Below are positions 50,121 through 62,649 of a stretch of DNA of 64,000 nt, in pieces. The DNA comes from Dioscorea cayenensis subsp. rotundata. Taxonomy: Eukaryota; Streptophyta; Magnoliopsida; Dioscoreales; Dioscoreaceae. The notes under the pieces were generated by a model. It saw only the letters and a list, made by a program, of their open reading frames with translations, was not told the origin of the DNA and ran no database searches. A program made the position numbers and the translations under genes. The stretch spans positions 22,004,305-22,068,304 of the forward strand of contig NC_052488.1 of assembly GCF_009730915.1 (NCBI RefSeq), written 5' to 3'. The number at the start of each line of letters is the position of its first letter. The first letter of the stretch is position 1.

Positions 50121-52780
50121 CAGTTATTACGTATTGCTTATCCTGCTTTAAATGTACGATCGAAGGGATTTATGAGCACATTGCAAGACTTTTATTAGCT
50201 TATGTGATACTTATCCGGGTTAATAAATTTTTAAAAGATTGATGCTTCCCAAGCAATAATTAGTATATCATTGTACATGTTCGGCTTTTTGATAACTTTA
50301 ATAGAGTAACACTCTAGAAGTTCCTTTAGAAAATAACTCTATGCATTCTATAAAAATATTGCAAAATGATGTTATGTCTCTAAACTAATCATATTTGCTT
50401 TGTCATAGAATTTTATAAAATTTATAAATCTTTATATATATATATTCACATTTTCAACCATATATTGGGGCTAAGGCCTCTGTTTCTAAATGACTTCTCA
50501 AAAGTATTTTTTAAATTTAGTAGTAGTGTTTTAGAAAAGTTTTTCCGGAGTAATTAGCAATATATATTTTGTGTTTGCACTAGTTTTCTATACATGTAAA
50601 CTCGTATAAGTTACAGCTTTTCTGTGTTCGCCACGACTGGGCTTTATGGCGAGTTTATTTTTCGGGCTTTTTACTGCTTGTTTTCGCGACTAATGCTAAA
50701 CAACATTAATTCGGGAAACATGCACTTATACACTTCCTGGCCAAAACACTCCATCCAAACAAAACCCTAAAACAAGTTAGTATCTACAGCTAACTCCGAG
50801 AAGCTGTACAGAAGCTTGAATTTCGTCACTCTGAAGCTCAGATTCACCATTCCTTTCCCAATGTTAGCATATCCCGTTTACTTGGTAAGTAATAATTATT
50901 ATTAATACTATTTATTAATTATTATTATCATCATCGATATTATTATTATTATTATATATAATGTATATATATATGTAGTTGCGGAGAAGTCCAGGAAAAC
51001 AAGGATCACACTTTCATCCAGACAGTGATTTGTTTCATCCTAAAGACAGAAAAGATGTAATAACATCGACTTTTTGTTACATGGCCATGGTTATACTACT
51101 TACCGGAGCCGCATTAGTCTTCGGCCCCGGCTATATACTTAAACTATACATTGCACCGTATTTTGTAAGTATATTTACTTACCAATCTAACACGGTATTA
51201 GAGCTTCCAGATTGTATTTATGACTGATGTTTATGTTGCAGGTCTTTATCATGTGGTTGGATTTGGTGACTTATTTGCATCACCATGGCTACCATGAAAA
51301 GCTACCTTGGTACAGAGGCAATGTATGTATTTATTTTTGGTATATAAATAAATATATAAATTTACATGTGATGGTGAATTAATTGAATGAATGAAAACAC
51401 AGGAATGGAGTTACTTGAGAGGGGCATTAACAACACTTGATAGAGACTATGGTTGGATAAATAACATTCACCATGACATTGGAACCCATGTCATTCATCA
51501 TATCTTCCCTCAAATTCCACATTACAATCTCATCGAAGCTGTAAGTATTAAATAATTATTTTATATATATCCAAATTCCATATTACAAACTAAATAATAA
51601 ATATATTATATAGATCGAATTCAATCTAAAATTTTAAACTTTATAAATCTGTATTTTATAAATTAAACCAATGTGGGACTATTAGTTCCTCTAATAATAT
51701 GTATCATTCAATTCTCTATCTCTAAATTTATTAATACAAGTGTATTTTTCAGACGAGAGCTGCGAAATCGGTGTTAGGAAAATATTACAGAGAACCGGAG
51801 AAGTCAAGGCCTCTTCCAGTGCATTTGTTTGGGGTGCTTGTAAAAAGCATGAGAATTGATCACTTTGTTAGTGATGTTGGAGATGTTGTTTACTATCAAA
51901 CTGATCCCAATTTGCATGGTAACTTCATCATGCTGCATGCTGCAGCTGAAGGGTAGAAGCAGACCTTGCCAGCAACAAATGCTTTTACGTTGAAACATTA
52001 ATTAAACTCATTTAGTTTTATGTCATCCTTCATTGTCTTTTGGTATGGCCTACTGGTACTAAAGTGAAATACTGCTGAAGGTGTAATGAACTTTAAAATA
52101 TAAAATAAAACAAATTTGCAAAGAGTTTCTCCTTTTCCTCACTGTTCTTCCTCCTCTTCTTCTTCTTCTTCTTATATATTTTCTCTTTTAATTAAAATAA
52201 TAAATCCATGAGTCTGACTACATATATATCTCTCTATAGAAAGTTAAAAATCATTCTTCATGCATATTCCATAAAACATTCTTTATATGACAAACCATAG
52301 GTAGAATTGCCAGTTTGGAACCCCTCACATACACAATCTCTGACTATTTAAACGCAATATAAATTAAACTATCAAAACTCACCATTAAGTAAATTATAAA
52401 TGAAACTGCATTTCAAAAAGTAAATGATAATATTTTATAGAGCAATTAGACGTATCGTAAAAGAGAAGTATAATTATTTACTACGCAATCCCAGGCCGAG
52501 CCCGATGCAATAACACAGCTCCACTACATGTGAACCTGATAGCTTTTCGGTTCCTTGGTAGGCCGCCAATTTTACTATTTTCCAAATCTAAAATGAATCA
52601 TTATATAGTTCCCTTAATATGTGGGCTAGGCTAGTCCAAGCATCATGACCACGTTGAAGGATTCCACAATAACTCAGCATCAAAAGCAATACTGCCAATT
52701 TTGCCAACCTATATACAAATAGAAGAGATTAGTGATGATAAAAAGGGTAGATAGGAGGGATAACATTGAACACAGCATGA
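50121..52780. repeat. Contig end repeated before the gap (right version)
   Basis: Second version of 46300-49120, starting with CTTTAAATGTACGATCGAAG. It too has clusters of small differences, mainly in 50440-50800 and after 51915. Confidence 0.85.
50790..51956 (+). CDS. FAD3: FAD3 copy A, exons 4-8, second (redundant) version
   Basis: Exons: about 50790-50884, 50979-51164, 51242-51322, 51403-51540 and 51753-51956. Exons 5, 6 and 7 are 186, 81 and 138 nt, exactly as in FAD3-B, with clean frames: [40 protein letters not shown], and His box 3 HVIHH in [16 protein letters not shown]. Exon 4 starts with a corrupted CTAACTCCGAGAAG (TTAACTGAGAAG in the other copies). The 3' end of exon 8 is also scrambled, ending HAAAEG instead of the NNKLY end. 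Exons 1-3 are absent because the contig starts at the gap. It is most likely the same gene as 45082-48300. Confidence 0.75.
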
Positions 52781-52828
52781 TGATAATGGTATAATAATTC
52801 CTGATAACGAGATTCAACATGAACACAA

Positions 52829-52829
<1 letters not shown>

Positions 52830-52867
<38 letters not shown>
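52830..52867. repeat. ATC trinucleotide microsatellite
   Basis: About 12 ATC units about 150 bp past the stop codon of the CPK13-like tail. Read on minus it gives a spurious poly-Asp frame. Confidence 0.9.
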
Positions 52868-53017
52868 TTGGTGGCAAACACTGTGTCGAAGATGTAAATA
52901 CAACTTACAAAATGAACTCAATCTAAGTCCACCCAAAACAATCAGAGAAGAAATTAGGGAGGGAAAATGTCAATCAGTGCACCACTGCACAGTGGTAAAA
53001 CCTTCTGCAATTGTTGA

Positions 53018-53456
53018 TTAGTTCTCACTGCCCATGTTTAGTGACCCATCTTTCATTAGCCTGACACTGAGGCTGTTAAATCTTCCTCTGGAATACTGTC
53101 GGTAGGCTTTCCGCCAGTCTGTTCCAGTTTTCATCATGGCTACAAACTCATCGTAGCTGATTTTTCCATCCTGCAATGCCAGAAAGGTTCAAGGACATCT
53201 TGTAAGAGAGAATATAAATGATACATTGCAAGAGAGATTACAGTAGGGTAATGCAAATGCTGCTGGATCAGAACAAAGAAAATTGATCACCTTGTCAGTG
53301 TCAACTTCTCGTAGAATATCATTGGCAACATCCGTGCTGTCATCGGGTCCATCTTCCATCAAAGCCTGATGGAGTTCTTCCGCCTCAATATAGCCATTAC
53401 CGTCTTTATTAAAGTAAGGAAAAGGCGCGCCGTTGATGTTCATCATTAGCCATCCT
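53018..53456 (-). pseudogene. CPK13-like calcium-dependent kinase, last two exons only
   Basis: Exon 53291-53456 encodes [13 protein letters not shown], then [15 protein letters not shown], an EF-hand, and ends EVDTDK. Exon 53018-53170 encodes [20 protein letters not shown] (the next EF-hand loop) and the kinase tail [15 protein letters not shown], ending MGSEN and TAA. The first exon is 166 nt instead of 165: an extra T in TTTCCTTACTTT shifts the frame between AFS and YF. The fragment stops in the intron: sequence related to unit A begins at about 53518. No kinase domain lies upstream. The extra base could be an assembly error, but the fragment cannot make a kinase. It resembles CPK13, the same type as the gene starting at 63326. 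Confidence 0.8.
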
Positions 53457-53700
53457 CTGCAAATGAAGTGAAACTGGGATAAATTTTCCATAATCTAGCA
53501 CTCCTTTTCCATGGGATTAGTGTCACCAAAATAATAATTTAAACTAATATAATCAGTGGGATTCACTTTGCTCTTGTTTGGTCAATTTGGATGTGTTGAA
53601 TATCCACAATTCAAGAGATTGATAATGTCTTCCAAGTACTTATTTCCAGAAAGTTGTGAGTTTCAATTGGTTTGATGACAGGTATCAAATTTCAAAGCAG

Positions 53701-55512
53701 CTAGGACCAATTAAGGTTTTTCCAAAATGCCGATGATGGTAATATATTGCCAATCAGATCTTTTAACCCCAGTGCATCAGGAAACCTTTTCTGCTCCAAT
53801 TTAGAGAAGACCTGCAATATGAAAAGAGGTTGGGTATGAATCTGCTCGTATGTATGAAAGAAAAGCAAGAGCAAGCAAGTTTGGAGCAAATAGTCCTTCA
53901 TGCATGATTCATTGTCAAGTGCGTTATGAATCACTTTTTCACTTTGATGTTCCACGCAAATTTATGTCAAAGTTTTCACTTTGATAACACTTAGCATAAC
54001 CCATTTTTTCTCAAATCAACACCCTTCAATAACTGTACCTCATGGAGAATTAATAGATTTAAAAAACAAATTTCCTTTCTATAATTAGACTTAACACTCT
54101 ATGCTAAATCTTTTCCTCAGGAATTACCAAAGTATGAATGCACTTGTTGGTATATATGCAAATGGTAAAAAAAGTTCTTGTAACTATTCTCATCATCATC
54201 ATCATCCTATATTCTAATTATCACAACATCACAACACTTTATGACAGCTCATCTTTGCTCCTCAATGACCTCCATTAATTATACTTCTAATTCTTTTAAT
54301 CAAAAAGATAATATGCAAGCCTTCATCTATTTATCTTCCTATCAAGTTAGGACCAGAAACAGAATACACTAACGTCCCTCAAAGTGTGAGAAACTCTGAG
54401 GCAAAACTCATCAAACTTGTAGAATATATTTACATGTCTATAATATATCAACACATTTTGCAGTGATTCTAAGTTCAAGCAGTCAAAATACAGACCAATA
54501 TTTCATATCACCAATTAAAATATAAAACTACTACCTTCAAGCTTCCAATGATCAATGGTGAATTGGTTTTTACAGTAATGATAACCGAAAGAAAGGGAGA
54601 TTTGACAAAAACATGAATAAGAATGGTAAATCACTAGAATTACCCGCAATAAATACAAACAAAACATAAGGGGGACCTTACCAATTCACCGTTGCAGAAA
54701 ATTTCAAATGCACCAGAACTAAATTCCCAACCAAGGCAGTATATGTTCACCTTCCACTATAATTCCAATAAATCTTGCTTGAACAATGGGAAATTCTTTG
54801 CTCAAAACCCGTTTCGGTAATGAAGGTGGGTAATTTGAGAGAACAACATTAATCCCAGGAAAACTCTTCCAGCATTTGCTTCAATGAATTTGCAATGCCC
54901 CTGAACAAACTTGAAACACTTCATATAGACACATGAATCTTATTAAACCAAAATTTATTGAAAAAAAATATATAATTTTTCAAGTGGGGATCAAAGATCT
55001 ACAGCTTGGCAACAATCAACCATCATGAATCAAGCACATTAATTTTTCTCTGCCAAGTATTATAAATCCACACTTCAATGCTGCATTGTTGCAGTGAATT
55101 TAAACATCAATGAATGCGTTCAAGCCCTGGAAAGTAGAAATTCAGTTCCTCGCATCAATGGACTTTTTAACAAAGTGGGGCAACAAGTAAATCTACCGCT
55201 TTGTGAGATCGAATTCCGACATGTGAGAGCAGGAGACACAGAACTTGAATTCAATAATGGAATCGAATGGAAGATAAACCCAAAAATTCATACAACTTTG
55301 TTAATTGATTTGAAGATTTACCTGAGTGGATGAGAAATCAAGAACTTGAGGGTTCACCGGTGATGGATGGTGGTCGTGGTGGTGATGATTACGGTGAACG
55401 TCGGCGAGATTGGAGGTGGAGGAGGAGTTGGCGGGCGGGAGTAGAGATTGACAAGATCGGAGCACAAGAGAAAGATCGGAAAGGCGAACATGAAGAACTG
55501 GAGTCGATCCAT
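53701..55512 (-). pseudogene. SelT-like pseudogene (copy B)
   Basis: Exon 4 (53701-53811) is intact and equal in length to copy A. The other exons are broken. Exon 1 starts normally at 55512 (MDRLQFFMFAFPIFLLCSDL) but has lost 16 bp in the Pro-rich part, shifting the frame before the His stretch (NHHHHDHHP is read in another frame). The acceptor and 5' half of exon 2 are deleted, and its donor has changed from AG/GT to AT/GT. Exon 3 (about 54682-54900) has lost roughly 100 bp between AGAACT and AAATTCCC, and another 2 bp in GGAAAACTCTTCC. Several independent lesions show a true pseudogene rather than sequencing error. Confidence 0.88.
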
Positions 55513-55651
55513 CGATGGAAGGAAGCCGGATCGCCGTGCACCGCCGCCGCCGAGAGCACCGCCGCCGCCGAGGAGGAGCAAAAGACTCTGGAACCAAAGC
55601 GCGAAGAGACGACCTCCTTTGCTTTGAGATCCGTGATCTCCGATCACACAC

Positions 55652-58107
55652 GACGCGCTGATCTTAAAGCAAATGGACGGACGATAAAAATTTTGAATTT
55701 TAGCTAAATATAAAATTAGATTTACACACACACACATTTTATATACCATTATTTTTTATTTTTTGTGTAGATAAATATATTTTAAAAGTATAAATTTATA
55801 CAATTAACACACTAAATATTGTGAGATGAACGTATAAATGGCATAAAAGATATTTCACTTGCATTTCATAAATTATTAAACCATATATATTTATATAGTT
55901 GGAGTTGATGATATGCATGAAATAGAACCTTTAAATTTATAATTTTTTTAAAAAAAACTTGCAAACAAAATTTATAATGTTTAAAAAATATATAAAAATA
56001 TTAAGAAAAAATTATTTATTAGTTTTTATAACTTTTCAAATTTTCACTGTAATCCTTCTGACATTTCAATTTTCTCTGTAGTTTTTTTTTTAGTTTATTT
56101 ATTTCTCAATATTTGAGTTATTTAAAAAATTAATTTTTTTCCTCTTAAAAAATATAATTTCCGTTTATTAAATATATTTTTTATTTAATATTGTGTGTTT
56201 ATGTGTAACTACATAAACTTTCATTTAATATGTATCGTTTATGTTTAATATTAAGTTTTTATAGTTAATATCTTAGTTTGTTGTTTATTATTTTGTATTT
56301 TCATTTAAAATCGTTGAAGAGCATTTTTAATAAAAGTAAGTTGTTAGAGGGTATCAGAAAAAAGAAAGAATTTTTTTTGAAGATATAAAAATATAAAATA
56401 GTTTAATAAATTTTTGATCAAATAAGAAAATTAGAATAATATAAAAAAATTCTCAAATATTAACTTAAATGAAAAAAAAATGAGAAAAAAAGCGAAAGTG
56501 ACGGAGCATGAACATCTCTGGATATAGTGAAAATAGGCAATCATTTCATTGAACGTTTCAAATTGTTTTAAAATAAAAAATATATATGAAAATAATAAAT
56601 AAAATTAGCATGTTAATAAAAAAATATATGAAAATACTGAAAAAAAATTGAATGGAAAAAAAAAAATAACAGTGTGTGGGTAAGTAAAACAATAAAACCT
56701 TTTAATAAATTGGTAATGTAAAAACATGGTTTGGTGGGACATTTATGGAGAGATAGAAAATTTCAGTGAAATTAATGGGTTAGGTTTCCAATTGTCGCCC
56801 TGAGTAATTGAACCATATTGTAAAATTTTTAGTTTACTTTTCAAATGGCCAGACTTGCATTTGATAATTAAAAGTATATTAAAATTTATGTACCTTTTGG
56901 TGGTACAAGCACATGATGCAATGGTCAACCATTAAATACCCCAACGATACGACAAAAAAATATCAAAAGAGATGACAGGTACATATTTGAATTCTTTCCC
57001 GATAGTATTGTTCTTATACTGTTCATATAATATACACTCTATTAAATATTGTTTATTAGTATTATTTTTGGATCTGGAGGATAATCCTCTTGTAGAGAAA
57101 CAGTAGTTTCACTTTACTATAATCATTTAAAAAATAAAGATATTTTCCAATGAGATTCATAAGTCACTACATCTCTGCATCTGTTTATTATTTTGACAAT
57201 CTTGAAACCGCTTGTGGTCAATTAGTGAAAAAATAAAACAAAAACAAAAAGTTAGTTTCACTTAAAAATGATAATAACACAATTAATATAACAAATTAGA
57301 TTACGTGTTCATACTGTTTAACAAGTTGTTGAATTATATGCTTGTATCGTTCAATGGACAATATAAAAAAAAATTGTATGGTTTGTCTTTCGATCCACAT
57401 GTATTTAATCTAAATTTACAAAATTACTTCTTTAAGTATCTTTTATAAAAAACAATTCATGTAATATTGTTTTATGATTTTTTTTTTTATTATTCACCGC
57501 TTCATTTTTATAGTTAATAAAAATTATTAGCTCATAACTATATTTTTAAAATTAAAAAAAAAATTAATTAAATAAATAATTACAAAAATATTGAAATAAG
57601 TAATTAGATTTTAATATGCAATTCATCAAATTTAAGATTTCTTAAGCTTACTCGGGTGTTTTTTAATTTTATTTTGTAGAGATCCGATATGTTAGAATAA
57701 TTAAAAAAATAAATAAAGTTGTGTTGTATTTTTTTTACTCATATTTTATTTGCAAAACAAATGAGTGAAAAATAATTGTAGTGGAGTGTACTTCAAATTT
57801 TTCATGTATCAAAATGGACACTGAAAATTAATGATTGTATTATTAATAAAAAAATAATAATAATAATTAGCTATGTTCACCTGAAATTCAAAATCTACAA
57901 ACATCCCCAGCCCTTACCCTCCTCTCTTTAAATACCAACTCCACATTTTTTTTCGTTTTTTACTTTCTTATCTCTGTAATATTCTACGAAGGATAACAGA
58001 TGACGCATTATAATGTTATATATATATTATTGAGAAAAAAATATTATGTTCCATTTGTTATTTTTAAACAACCAATTCCATATGAAATTGTTTGTGTGAT
58101 TAAATAA
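55652..58107. other. AT-rich spacer of unit B
   Basis: Similar to the unit A spacer in patches (for example around 56480-56930 and 41730-42170). No gene seen. The site near 55920 is the empty counterpart of the LINE in unit A. Confidence 0.6.
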
Positions 58108-58109
58108 TA

Positions 58110-58426
58110 CTCCCTCCGTTTTTTTTAGTTGTCACATTTTGAAACTCTTCTCTATTCCTTTTTACTTGTCACATGAAAAATTTTGTGCAACATTAAATAG
58201 TTTTTTTCTAAATTTATCTTTTAATTTAATGTACTTGTATAATTTTCAATAAATCACAATCAACTAAACATTAAATTATATACTCCACTAGTGGGTTTTA
58301 AATAGGGGTAATTTTGAAAAATAATAATTTTTTTTTTATAAAATATAGATAACCAACTAATTTAACCAACCTTTCTTAATCAGTATGAATTGGGTAAATA
58401 TAACAAGTAAAAAAGAACGGAAGGAG
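58110..58426. mobile_element. Stowaway-type MITE (Tc1/mariner)
   Basis: The 317-bp element starts CTCCCTCCGTT and ends AACGGAAGGAG, the standard Stowaway ends, and is flanked by TA at 58108-58109 and 58427-58428. Interior ends also pair (TAGTTGTCACATTTTG, AACAAGTAAAAAAG). It is absent at the matching place in unit A (near 43020). Confidence 0.9.
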
Positions 58427-59106
58427 TAAATGTAACCAAGATTAGAGAAAATATTTGATAACTTAAATTGTAAGAGTGTATGGTTAAAATAATTTCTTTT
58501 ATACCAAAAATACTTTCAATTGTTACTACATTAAAAAGTCCAGGGTTGGTTAAAAATTATAAAAACTTTCGTTAACATAAATTTAAGATTTTAAAAAAAA
58601 AATATATAGATTATCTCATGTTTCTAAAATATTATTTATTTAGTTGATCAAATTTTTTTCTCTAAAATATTACTTATTCATAAATAAAAGTATCACACAA
58701 AATAGCAACTTATTAGAAAGCATGGCATAGCCTAGTAGTTTTTTACCTTGCTTATGTTTAAGAGGTTTTGAACTGATGAAAAAAAGTGCTTGTCGCCAAT
58801 TGATAAAAAAAAAACAGTTTATTGGTTGGAGCTTGCCAAAATCAAACTTGTTAAAATACTCTTTTACAAAAAAATATTTTTAATTGTTACTACATTAAAT
58901 TGGAGTTGATTAAAAATTATAAAATCATTTATTAACATAAATGTAAGATTTAAATAAAAAAAAAAATCTTATTTTTCTAAAATATTGTTTATTTAGGAGC
59001 ACTTTTTTTCCCAGAAATATCACTTATTCATGAATAAAAGGACCACACTAAATACTAGCTAGCTTATTAGTAGGAACTTGCCATACTCAAACAGGCTTCC
59101 AATTTC

Positions 59107-59114
59107 TATAAATG
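59107..59114 (+). promoter_or_regulatory. TATA box of FAD3-B
   Basis: TATAAATG lies 99 bp before the ATG. Three GTTAGG/TTAGGG units (59175-59192) stand in the 5' UTR just before the start. Confidence 0.55.
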
Positions 59115-59205
59115 GCCACACTTCAAACCATTCTAGTACCAAAGAAGATACTTTGAAAGAAAGAAAAAGATAAGTTAGGGTTAGGGTTAGGGTTTCAAGT
59201 TAGCA

Positions 59206-60155
59206 ATGGACAATGCAGGAGCTAGGGAGATAGGGAAGATAGATTTTGACGCCGGAAAACCTCCGCCGTTCCGTATATCAGATATCCGAGAAGCGATACC
59301 GAAACACTGCTGGGAAAAAAATGCATGGAAATCTATGAGTTATGTTCTTCGGGACATCATCTTCATCGTGTTTTTCGCCGTATTTTTTCTTTGGATTGAT
59401 GTTTGGTTTGCATGGCCTATTTACTGGCTTGCTCAGGGTACCATGTTTTGGGCTTTGTTTGTTCTTGGCCATGATTGGTGAGTCTCAAAATTTATATAAA
59501 TTAAAACCATGCAAAATTATCATTTATTTAATTATTTATTTGTTTATTTATTTTCATATGATTTACTTCATGTTCATGTTCATAAAATTAATACAGTGGA
59601 CATGGGAGCTTTTCAGAGAGTGTGAAGATGAACAATTTAGTGGGACATTTCTTGCATTCATTTATCTTGGTTCCTTATCATGGATGGTATGTTTATTTTA
59701 TTTTGATTTTTTTGAAGTTTTATTTTGAAGTTTTATTTGGATTTAATGTGATGTTTTTAGGAGGATAAGTCACAAAACTCATCATCAGAATCATGGGCAT
59801 GTTGAGAAGGATGAGTCTTGGCATCCTGTAAGTTTTTTTTTTTTTTGGTATTTTTTTGAAAATAACATTAATTTAATTATGTGAAAAAGTTTGTCAGGTT
59901 TATCGGCTAAAAAACATGAGAGAGCACTTGTTAAGATTTGATATTAATTATGCATGAAGCGCGTGTTCTTTTTTTTTTAAAAAAAAAATTTGATAAAATA
60001 AATGGCTTTTATTAATTTATCTATTTATTTATGTATTTATTTATTTATTTATTTAAGTTTGTTGTATGTATATTTTTGAGCATTAAATTTGGGAATTGGT
60101 TTGAGAATTTGAAACATAAGAGAAAATTTATAATGTAATAAATGAATTGCATTGA

Positions 60156-60193
<38 letters not shown>

Positions 60194-61132
60194 TTCATTT
60201 GGGACCGGCCCCATATTATGAGGAACTTTGCCTTGCTTCTTGAATCTAGATTTTTATTTGAGAAGTCTACATCTCTACCCTTGTAAAAAATGATTAACTG
60301 TACTGTATATTTATATATTGTGTATTATTTTATTTGGGTGTCTCATTTAATGCAAACATACCATTTTTTCTGATATAGTACTATTTTATGATATTGTTTA
60401 AATGCGTTTGGTGGGTCCTATGTTGGAGATGTATCAATCTCCTCGGAGGATGTATAATAAAGGGGATTTATTAGTTCAAGTTAGTTCATGAAAATCTCAT
60501 GCCCACAATTCAGGACTTTAAAAGTGGCCCATATGATACTTATCTAGGTTAATAAATTTTTAGAAGATTGATAAGCCACACTAATTAGTGTATCATTGTA
60601 TTTGTCTATTCTTTGACAACTTTTTCACTATTCAAAGCTTGTTGTTGCTTTTGTAAAAAAATATGCATTTTAGACAATCTTGGTAATTGTTATTAAGTCT
60701 CTAAACAAATCATATTTGCTCTATCATAATAAATTATAAAATTTATAAATCCTTATATATATATATATATATATATATATGTCTATATTCACATTAACAA
60801 GGTAAAAGAAGAAAGTACATGAATATTTGGTCATCTTATAATATTGTACAATTATTATTTTTTTTACTATAAGTACACTATAAACTAATAATTTATAAGA
60901 ACATAAATAAATATCATTCTTGAGAAACACATCAGAATCACCTATTTTTGCAATGAATTTATGCAGAAATTAAAAAAAAAAATTAACCCATATATTGCAT
61001 TAAAACAAGTGAACTTTTTTTCACAGTTAACTGAGAAGCTGTACAGAAGCTTGGATTTTGCCACTCGGAAGCTTAGATTCACCATTCCTTTCCCATTGTT
61101 TGCATATCCTGCTTACTTGGTAAGTATAATAA

Positions 61133-61205
<73 letters not shown>

Positions 61206-62179
61206 GTGGTGGAGAACTCCAGGAAAACAAGGATCACACTTCCATCCAGACAGTGATTTATTTCATCCTAAAGACAGAAAAGATGTAATAACATCGACTT
61301 TGTGTTACATGGCCATGGTTATACTACTTACCGGGGCCGCATTAGTCTTCGGCCCCGGCTTTATACTTAAATTATATGTTGCACCGTATTTTGTAAGTAT
61401 ATTTACTTATCAATCTAACACGGTATTAGAGCTTTTAGATTGTATTTATGACTGATGTTTATGTTGCAGGTCTTTATCATGTGGTTGGATTTGGTGACTT
61501 ATTTGCAACACCATGGTTACCATGAAAAGCTACCTTGGTACAGAGGCAATGTATGTATTTATTTTTGGTAAAAATTTATATATATATAAATTTATATGTG
61601 ATGGTGAATTGAATGAATGAAAGCACAGGAATGGAGTTACTTGAGAGGGGCATTGACAACACTTGACAGAGACTATGGTTGGATAAATAACATTCACCAT
61701 GATGTTGGAACTCATGTTATTCATCATATCTTCCCACAAATTCCACATTACAATCTCATCGAAGCTGTAAGTATTATTTAGATCAAATTCAATCTAAAAT
61801 TTAAAACTATTATATATATATATTCAAATTCGTATTTTATAAATTAAACCGATGTGGGACTATTAGTTCCTCTGATAATATATATACATCATTCAGTTCT
61901 CTATCTCTAAATTTATAAATTCGATTGTTTTTTTTTTTATATTATTTTTAGACGAGAGCTGCGAAACCGGTGTTGGGAAAATATTACAGAGAACCGGAGA
62001 AGTCAAGGCCTCTTCCAGTGCATTTGTTTGGGGTGCTTGTAAAAAGCATGAGAATTGATCACTTTGTTAGTGATGTTGGAGATGTTGTTTACTATCAAAC
62101 TGATCCTAATTTGCATGGTAATCATCATGCTAAACAGCAGAAGCAGAAGCAGACCTTGGTAAATAACAAGCTTTATTGA
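59206..62179 (+). CDS. FAD3: Omega-3 fatty acid desaturase, microsomal type, copy B (intact)
   Basis: Eight exons: 59206-59477, 59597-59686, 59761-59827, 61027-61119, 61207-61392, 61470-61550, 61629-61766 and 61952-62179. They total 1155 nt and give 384 aa with every junction GT-AG. The start [20 protein letters not shown] has no plastid transit peptide, so the product should sit in the ER. The three di-iron His boxes are HDCGH, HKTHH and HVIHH. Hydrophobic segments are at about 48-70 ([20 protein letters not shown]) and in the later halves, as in membrane desaturases. The C-terminus ends NNKLY, resembling the ER retrieval motif YNNKL known from FAD2. The protein differs from copy A at few sites (for example I9, D13, V65). 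The acceptor of intron 4 follows long TTA and TA repeats. Confidence 0.95.
60155..60186. repeat. TA microsatellite in FAD3-B intron 3
   Basis: About 15 TA units inside the long intron between exons 3 and 4; a second TA run lies at about 60756-60780. Confidence 0.9.
61136..61202. repeat. Compound ATT and TA microsatellite in FAD3-B intron 4
   Basis: Roughly 11 ATT units followed by about 13 TA units, ending directly before the TGCAG acceptor of exon 5. The repeat makes up most of this short intron. Confidence 0.9.
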
Positions 62180-62635
62180 ACATTAATTAAACTCATTTAG
62201 TTTTATGTCATTCTTCATTGTCTTTGTATGGTCATTGGCACTAAAGAAAAACTGGAGGAGTTCGTAACGTTTTTGATCTTTAATAAAATAAATAAATAAA
62301 TAAACAAAGTGTTTTTCCTTCTCCTTAGTCCTTACTACTGCTCTTCCTGTTCTTCTTACTTTCCTTAAAAAAAAAATTAAAATAAAATCAATAAATTCAT
62401 GAGTTTTGATTGCATATACACCCTTTACGGAAAGTTAAAATAATCCTTTAAAAAAAAAAGAAAGTTAAAATAATTATTCACACATATATTCCATAAAAAC
62501 ATTTTTCTTAAAATATGATAAACCAAAGGTAGAATTCAAATCCTCGAGTACAATAAATCGGACTATTTAAATGCAACATTAATTAAACTATCAAAATCAC
62601 AAAAAAAAAACATGAATTATAAATTATGATGTTTA
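62180..62635. other. 3' flank of FAD3-B
   Basis: 3' UTR and flank matching the FAD3-A 3' flank, with a pyrimidine-rich patch (CTTCTCCTTAG and similar). No gene. Confidence 0.6.
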
Positions 62636-62649
62636 TTGCAATTTCCAAA

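Noticed and set aside
49062-50198. A 378-codon open frame across the N run
   Set aside because: Almost all of it is N; it exists only because unknown bases are read without stops.
59171-59194. Interstitial telomere repeat
   Set aside because: Only about three TTAGGG-like units; too short, and such words are common in plant 5' UTRs.
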